Shown here: positions 59,458 through 64,000 of the stretch, one piece after another
How the letters are laid out: each line of letters opens with the position of its first letter
How positions within the stretch are numbered: position 1 is the first letter of the stretch
Source: Ceratorhiza oryzae-sativae
Lineage: Eukaryota; Basidiomycota; Agaricomycetes; Cantharellales; Ceratobasidiaceae
DNA: 64,000 nt
NCBI GenBank assembly: GCA_030998015.1
Contig: JARWMV010000241.1
Location: 310,001-374,000 of the forward strand
Direction: 5' to 3'
The notes under the pieces: generated by a model
The model's database searches: none
What the model was told of the DNA's origin: nothing
The model's input: only the letters and a program-made list of their open reading frames with translations
Made by a program: the position numbers and the translations under genes

Positions 59458-61400
59458 TCACTCTTCGAGGGGCAACGAATATCCTGCTACTTCCAACAAC
59501 GTTGCAAACTAAAAATAGTTGGACATCAATCCTAATTGAAAAAGAACCTAGGTAAAAACGCACTGTGACTTTCGCAATAGATCTAACTTGACCCAAGTCG
59601 TAGCCATGGCGCTCGCTCAAATCGCCTAAGGAAAAGATAAGTCATCCGATCCCCGCCTTGAGCAGGAGAAATGGATTTGTACTAACCACTGTTGTGATAC
59701 CTACAGGTTGTATCAGTATCGGGTGGGAATGGCCATCCGACAAAACATTACTCACATGGGATCAATGATAGGTCCAGCACGTTCAAACACTTGTGTGGCG
59801 GGGAAGCCTTGTTCGTGGAACGACTGAATTGTGTTGATTAGGCAAGATACTGAAGACAAAGCAGAGCTGAATTACCTGGTGGTCACTGCAGCACGCCTTT
59901 GTCCCATTGGTAAGTTGTCGCTTTCATTGAAAATAAAAATAATAATGCAGTGATACGTACCGCTGAAAGGCCGACTGTGAGCTCAGGAGCGTATAAAGCC
60001 GACACATTTGCAACAAGCTGACCAGCTTCAGGAAGACCAATACTATAAACAAACGCGTCAAGAGCCCTTGTACGCACACCAAAATTTTGTACACTTACAA
60101 CTGGGGCAATCCAAGCTGAGCAGGTTCAGCAGGATCATGGTACGCAAGCATATCGGCTTGAATCATGAGTGTGATGTTGGCGTTTTGTTTATGCAACTCG
60201 GCTGCGAAGTAATCAGGCACAGTCGAGATGCACGGTAGGAACGACTCTACTTACCAGCGTATGCGCGACTCCCTAATAGACCCTGTTCCTCCCAGCAAAG
60301 GCCACAAGCTCGACATTTGACTTGAACGAGATCTTGTTGTCCGAAATGGCTTGTGCGATGGCAAGCACGTGAGTGACACCTGAGCCGTCATCATCTCCTC
60401 CAGGGGCCCGCACGGATCCAAAGCTTCCTCGCGAATCTGTATCATTCAGGTTAATTTTACAACTATCAGAAACATGTAATAATTACGCACCGTAATGGCC
60501 GCTCAAAATGACCACACCAGTCGTGTCTTCCGTCCCTTTAAACTTGCACACTACGTTTGGTGCAAATCCTTCCAAAAACGGTTTCTGTTTGCACTTGGCT
60601 CCAGCGTGTTCCATTTTCTTCTGAATCCAATTGGCTGCATCGCGTGCACCCGGGCTGAAGCTATGCCGGCTGATAATGGGCGAGTCCGGGTCTTCACCCG
60701 TCAACCAGTGAATCGTATCTCGCATGTGGGTAAGCGAGATCGTCGAGGTGAGAGCGGCAATGTCTGGGTTGAATTGAAGCTTGGCGAGGATAGCACGGAG
60801 GAACTTAGTGCTTGGTTTAGTCTCACCAGAGTGCAGGGGAAGAGGAGACGTGGGGAGCAGGGTTGGTTGGATACGGGGTGGTAGGAGCATGTCGAGGTGT
60901 GACAAAAGGCTCGGGGAGATGGAAATGAGCGCGCCAGTGGGTGTGCTGTACAACACGGACGCCTTGCTTTCGTCATTGAACACACGAACTTGGTCGGCCA
61001 TGTCACCAGTCTCGGGGGGAGAGTTGGCGCGTCGGATAAACTCTGAAATCTGGTCAGCAACCGATTTGGCACCGATGGGTCGAATGGATTCGTCCACAAC
61101 TGCATCTTCGAGCCAGTATAGCAACTTGTCGTCATCATCTTGCAAGGCCTCGTCGACCCAAATAGGTCCTACGCCTTGAGTGAAAGAGAGATCCACGGTT
61201 GTGGTACATTCTGGTTCAGAAACGAAAACGTGGGTAAGTTGTTGGCCATAAGTGCCGAAATATGAGTTGGACAAGCAATGAGATTGAGGAACTAGATCAT
61301 GAAGGGCCGTTCCTTGTTCCTGGCTAACAACGATGGTCCGGGCAATAGCTCGGGCAGAAAGGGCAGACGTGAAAACGAGACCTCCTAGAGCCCGACGCAT
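59458..61400 (-). CDS. Secreted M28-family zinc aminopeptidase (one frame break at the catalytic Glu motif)
   Basis: Co-catalytic di-zinc exopeptidase like fungal leucine aminopeptidases. Nine exons: 61400-60491, 60436-60255, 60201-60099, 60042-59961, 59896-59876 (21 nt), 59823-59756, 59700-59687 (14 nt), 59625-59564, 59508-59458. Sum 1493 bp, one short of 498 codons. Signal peptide MRRALGGLVFTSALSARAIA, an N-terminal propeptide-like region, then the peptidase. Zinc ligands in order: His in SGHYDSR, Asp in GGDDDGSG, Glu pair in AGEEQG, Asp in IQADMLAY, His in YHNSGD. The AGEEQG motif is interrupted: GGG at 60291-60293 needs one more G. All other motifs are intact, so the break is probably a sequence error. 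The 14-nt exon encodes the last zinc ligand. Start chosen for its signal peptide; an upstream in-frame Met exists. Confidence 0.88.
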
Positions 61401-61518
61401 GGTGGTTGAGCTCGGCGTAGTAGGGTGCAGCCGCCGGGCGGCTATGAATACACCACGACACAATCACGCCCAAACAATATCCCATGATCAATCTCGACCT
61501 CAATCGCCACCTTTTCCG

Positions 61519-62948
61519 ATGTCGCACCGAGCGGGTATAAAAACACCTCCGATGCTACGCCCAGGAGCGTCCCAGGAAGCTAGGAGGCAACGTGCCCTCG
61601 AGGAACAACGCAAGGTATCGTTCATTTCAAGATGTACGACCTGTATCTTGTGGTCGTTTGAGAGGGTTACTAACCGTCCTCGAATAGAGCCGGGCACTTC
61701 GAATTGATGCGGCCCGAAACATAGACCTGTTTGCGAGCCTTACCTTGGACGAGCGAGGCCCTGGCGACGGAGATGACTCTGAAAGCTCAGATGACGACAA
61801 TACTTTGCCAGCGTCTTCTCTTGGCGTGGCCCGATTTCTCAGTCGAATGGACCCGCCATCTCCTACTCCGATATCTCATGTCTCAAAACCTCCACTTGTC
61901 CTTCTACCTCGAACGCGACCGCACCAGTAGCCCAGCCAAAGCCCAAATCTGCTAAGAGTAAACCCAAGGGCAAATCGAAAAAGTCCAAGCAACGAAAGGC
62001 AACAAAGTGGGCAGACAAATGCATGTACGCCGAGTTGCTCGAGATGAACGATGTAGGAGACACTTGGGCATCTGGAGAGGACGATCGATTACCGAAAAAT
62101 TTGGAGCGAGAGTGGGTTGCGCTCGCGCCTGTGCCAAAGGGCAAGAGGTGTATTGCCGTTTCGTTTGCCCCGGGCCCTGGTGAAGGTGGGTAGAATTCGG
62201 ACACACATATTATATATTCAACTTATAGACGTGGTTAGCCACCAACGCACTCCAAGCGAATACGGCACTCCATTCGCGCGTTAAAGGATTGGCTTTCTTG
62301 CGATTTCCGGCGCCATTACCTCCTGATACAGTGCTTGATTGTATCCTCGACGATGACGTTGCACAAACGGGTATTTTACACGTTCTGGATGTGATCAGAT
62401 GGCGAGGTACGGATGTAGCTGATTGCGAGACGGACTTTCGGTGCGGTCATTTCCCTCATATAGTCTTCATATTAGATATGTATACCTTATTTCAGATTCT
62501 GGTTTCGCGACGCCCGCCTTGCAGAGCTATTACCACAGCCTGAACCGACTCGAGCTGCAAACGGCACACGGCCATACCCACATCGCTTCCTTGGCGTTCC
62601 CTATTACCTACCCCCGCTTACTCCAACTCTTTTTCTTCAATCAATCATTCCCGCGGCCCGGCTACAACCATTGTCGAATGAAGTAGATATGGAGACCGGA
62701 GAGGGCGAATCAACGACACGAAAATCAGATGGGATTCTGCTCTATGTCAAAGAGGCAGCCTATACCTCGGGCGAGACTCCACTCAGTTGTTGGGTGCCGG
62801 CAGCTCCTCTTGATGATGCTATGGACCAGGAGGCACCGATCCAGGTCTTTCAGCGGTGAGTTTCAAGCTTTGAGCCTTGGCTTATCGCCTGACCCAGTTA
62901 TCCAGTTTGGTGTCGAGGCGCGTCTCGGCTTCCGTTGACATGATGTGA
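61519..62948 (+). CDS. Snurportin-1 (m3G-cap-dependent U snRNP import adaptor; one frame break)
   Basis: Binds the trimethylguanosine cap of U snRNAs and hands the snRNP to importin-beta. Five exons: 61519-61614, 61688-62185, 62239-62440, 62496-62855, 62906-62948. Sum 1199 bp, one short of 400 codons. The N-terminus QEARRQRALEEQRK-SRALRIDAARN resembles the importin-beta-binding helix. The cap-binding domain has KWADKCMYAELLEMNDVGD, PKGKRCIAVSF, TVLDCILDDD, GILHVLDVIRWRGTDVADCE, FWFRDARLAE and DGILLYVKEAAYTSGETPLS, matching the animal protein in order. The break lies near AAAA 61885-61888. An in-frame ATG at 61444 would add 25 residues; the 61519 start is preferred because the conserved part begins there. 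Divergent from the peptidase, with 118 bp between starts. Confidence 0.88.
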
Positions 62949-63053
62949 CGAAAACTTAACGATAGTTCTCCGCTACGAGTCCATGCCGATGTATTCTATC
63001 AAACCATCACCATCCATGTAAAATACAAGAGGTATAGAGATACATTCTATTGA

Positions 63054-64000
63054 TCATTCGGTACTGGTGAGACTCTTCCCTCGCGAGTGCTTATTCTTTC
63101 GTCGCCGTGCCGTCGTAGATATTCCAGAGGCTTCAGATAACTCTATATGTGATGTTGATGAAGGTGCTGGAGAGGAAGGTGCCGATTTCGGGTTCAATTT
63201 CGTTCGGAACTTGGGAAGCGGCCCGATATTCCACCACGTTCTAGCAAGGAACAGTACGGAAAGGACGACAATACACCCCGCGCGCGCATCCTCGTGAGAC
63301 CACGCCTGTGGTACAATATCTTTTTCGGTAGTTCCTTTGGACCCAGTCAAGAGAGCATAACTCGCGTGTATATCCGTCCAAAATTGTTGGTTCTGTTCGG
63401 ACTACCAATGAAAATGAATCAGTGCAGTTTCAAAATATCCGCTGTATGCGCCTACCCTCCAATGGGTGAGCATGGCCCATAACGCAGTCACAACTGGCGC
63501 GCTCCATAAATCGATCGCAGTCCAACCCCACGGGAGGGCCTCGGGCGGTGTTCGGTCGACTCGCCACCCACGTGGGTCGAGCATGTTTAGAAGGTTAACG
63601 AAAAAGAACCCCCCGTTCGTGAGAACCTGCCAAATTTCTGTCGTATGAGCAGTCCGATAAAGTGACTGAACAATTTATTAAACTCGCCTCGGACGTTATC
63701 AGGAGCGCAAGGGGTGAATTGGCGACTGCTGGATCGGGATGCCTGGCCACCAAGGCAGGGGCAAAATCGCACAACAAAAGTGCTCGTCCGAATGCATCAA
63801 AAATCGAAATTGGAAGTTCGACGGGGAACAAAAATGGGGGTGGGCTGGTGAATTATAAGTAGCCAAGCGCATGAAGACAGCCGGATCACCTACTCTTGGA
63901 TCAATTCATTGGCGAAGAACTGAGCCCCCATGAATAATAACGTAACATTAGGCGACAGGAGAAACCCGGGTGTAAGTGATAAGAGCGAGCCTGGTTTGGG
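63054..64000 (-). CDS. 3' part of a multi-pass membrane protein gene (runs off the right edge)
   Basis: Exons read right to left: about 64000-63891 (LTPGFLLSPNVTLLFMGAQF), then PPPFLFPVELPISIFDAFGR, then VLTNGGFFFVNLLNMLDPRG and WGWTAIDLWSAPVVTALWAM, and finally FWTDIHASYALLTGSKGTTE with GCIVVLSVLFLARTWWNIGP and a basic tail RRRKNKHSRGKS. Stop TGA at 63054. Several hydrophobic segments and a Lys/Arg-rich C-terminus suggest an ER or endomembrane protein with a cytosolic tail. I do not recognise the family. The N-terminus lies outside the window. Only 105 bp separate its stop from the snurportin stop (convergent). Confidence 0.6.

Noticed and set aside
1..64000. CRISPR arrays, bacterial operons, phage genes or a secondary-metabolite cluster
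   Set aside because: The sequence is intron-rich fungal DNA; no direct-repeat/spacer array and no core synthase (PKS, NRPS, terpene) was seen. The single methyltransferase has no biosynthetic neighbours.

Overview
The window is nuclear DNA of a filamentous basidiomycete. Genes are cut by many introns of about 48-65 bp with GT-AG ends. Recognisable proteins are eukaryotic and fungal: MLH1, VPS29, ribosomal eL20, snurportin-1, a Zn2Cys6 regulator with a fungal-type middle homology region, a bicupin oxalate decarboxylase and MATE transporters. Gene style (tiny exons, tandem MATE genes, Ty1/copia elements) fits an Agaricomycete, possibly of the Rhizoctonia/Ceratobasidium type. That placement is inference; no rDNA or other taxonomic marker is present.

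Layout. 1-4148: the 5' part of a Ty1/copia retrotransposon on the minus strand, with a 302-bp LTR and a primer-binding site matching the anticodon arm of initiator tRNA-Met. 4149-7695: gene-poor, with a possible gene fragment broken by the LTR. 7696-11731: three minus-strand genes (zinc-type alcohol dehydrogenase/quinone reductase, UBL3-like prenylated ubiquitin-fold protein, ribosomal protein eL20). 14191-19893: two plus-strand genes (SAM methyltransferase, MLH1). 19894-29278: about 9 kb with decayed coding-like fragments and one small GPI-anchored Ser/Ala-rich protein gene. 29279-32065: Zn2Cys6 transcription factor with a 9-nt micro-exon. 32459-43534: two related coiled-coil proteins with an NFKBIL1-like C-terminal domain, flanking the retromer gene VPS29. 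43535-48416: a gene-free gap of nearly 5 kb. 48417-52434: oxalate decarboxylase and a BAG-domain co-chaperone. 52861-58125: tandem MATE transporter genes separated by a probable MITE. 59458-62948: a divergent pair, secreted M28 aminopeptidase and snurportin-1. 63054-64000: the 3' part of a multi-pass membrane protein gene.

Exon models were built by hand from splice consensus and protein-family expectation. For MLH1, VPS29, eL20, the dehydrogenase, the UBL protein, the methyltransferase, oxalate decarboxylase and BAG protein, the summed exon lengths are exact multiples of three. Four other multi-exon genes (transcription factor, M28 peptidase, snurportin, second coiled-coil protein) sum to one base short of a multiple of three. 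Each has one visible frame break, and several other genes also carry frame breaks. Where the breaks can be localised they mostly fall in short homopolymers, which looks like assembly base-deletion error rather than gene death.

The genes are mostly unrelated housekeeping and accessory functions. I do not see a biosynthetic cluster or an obviously new multi-gene system. The most interesting signals are the GC-AG introns, the micro-exons, the paired NFKBIL1-like genes around VPS29, and the half-tRNA primer site of the copia element.
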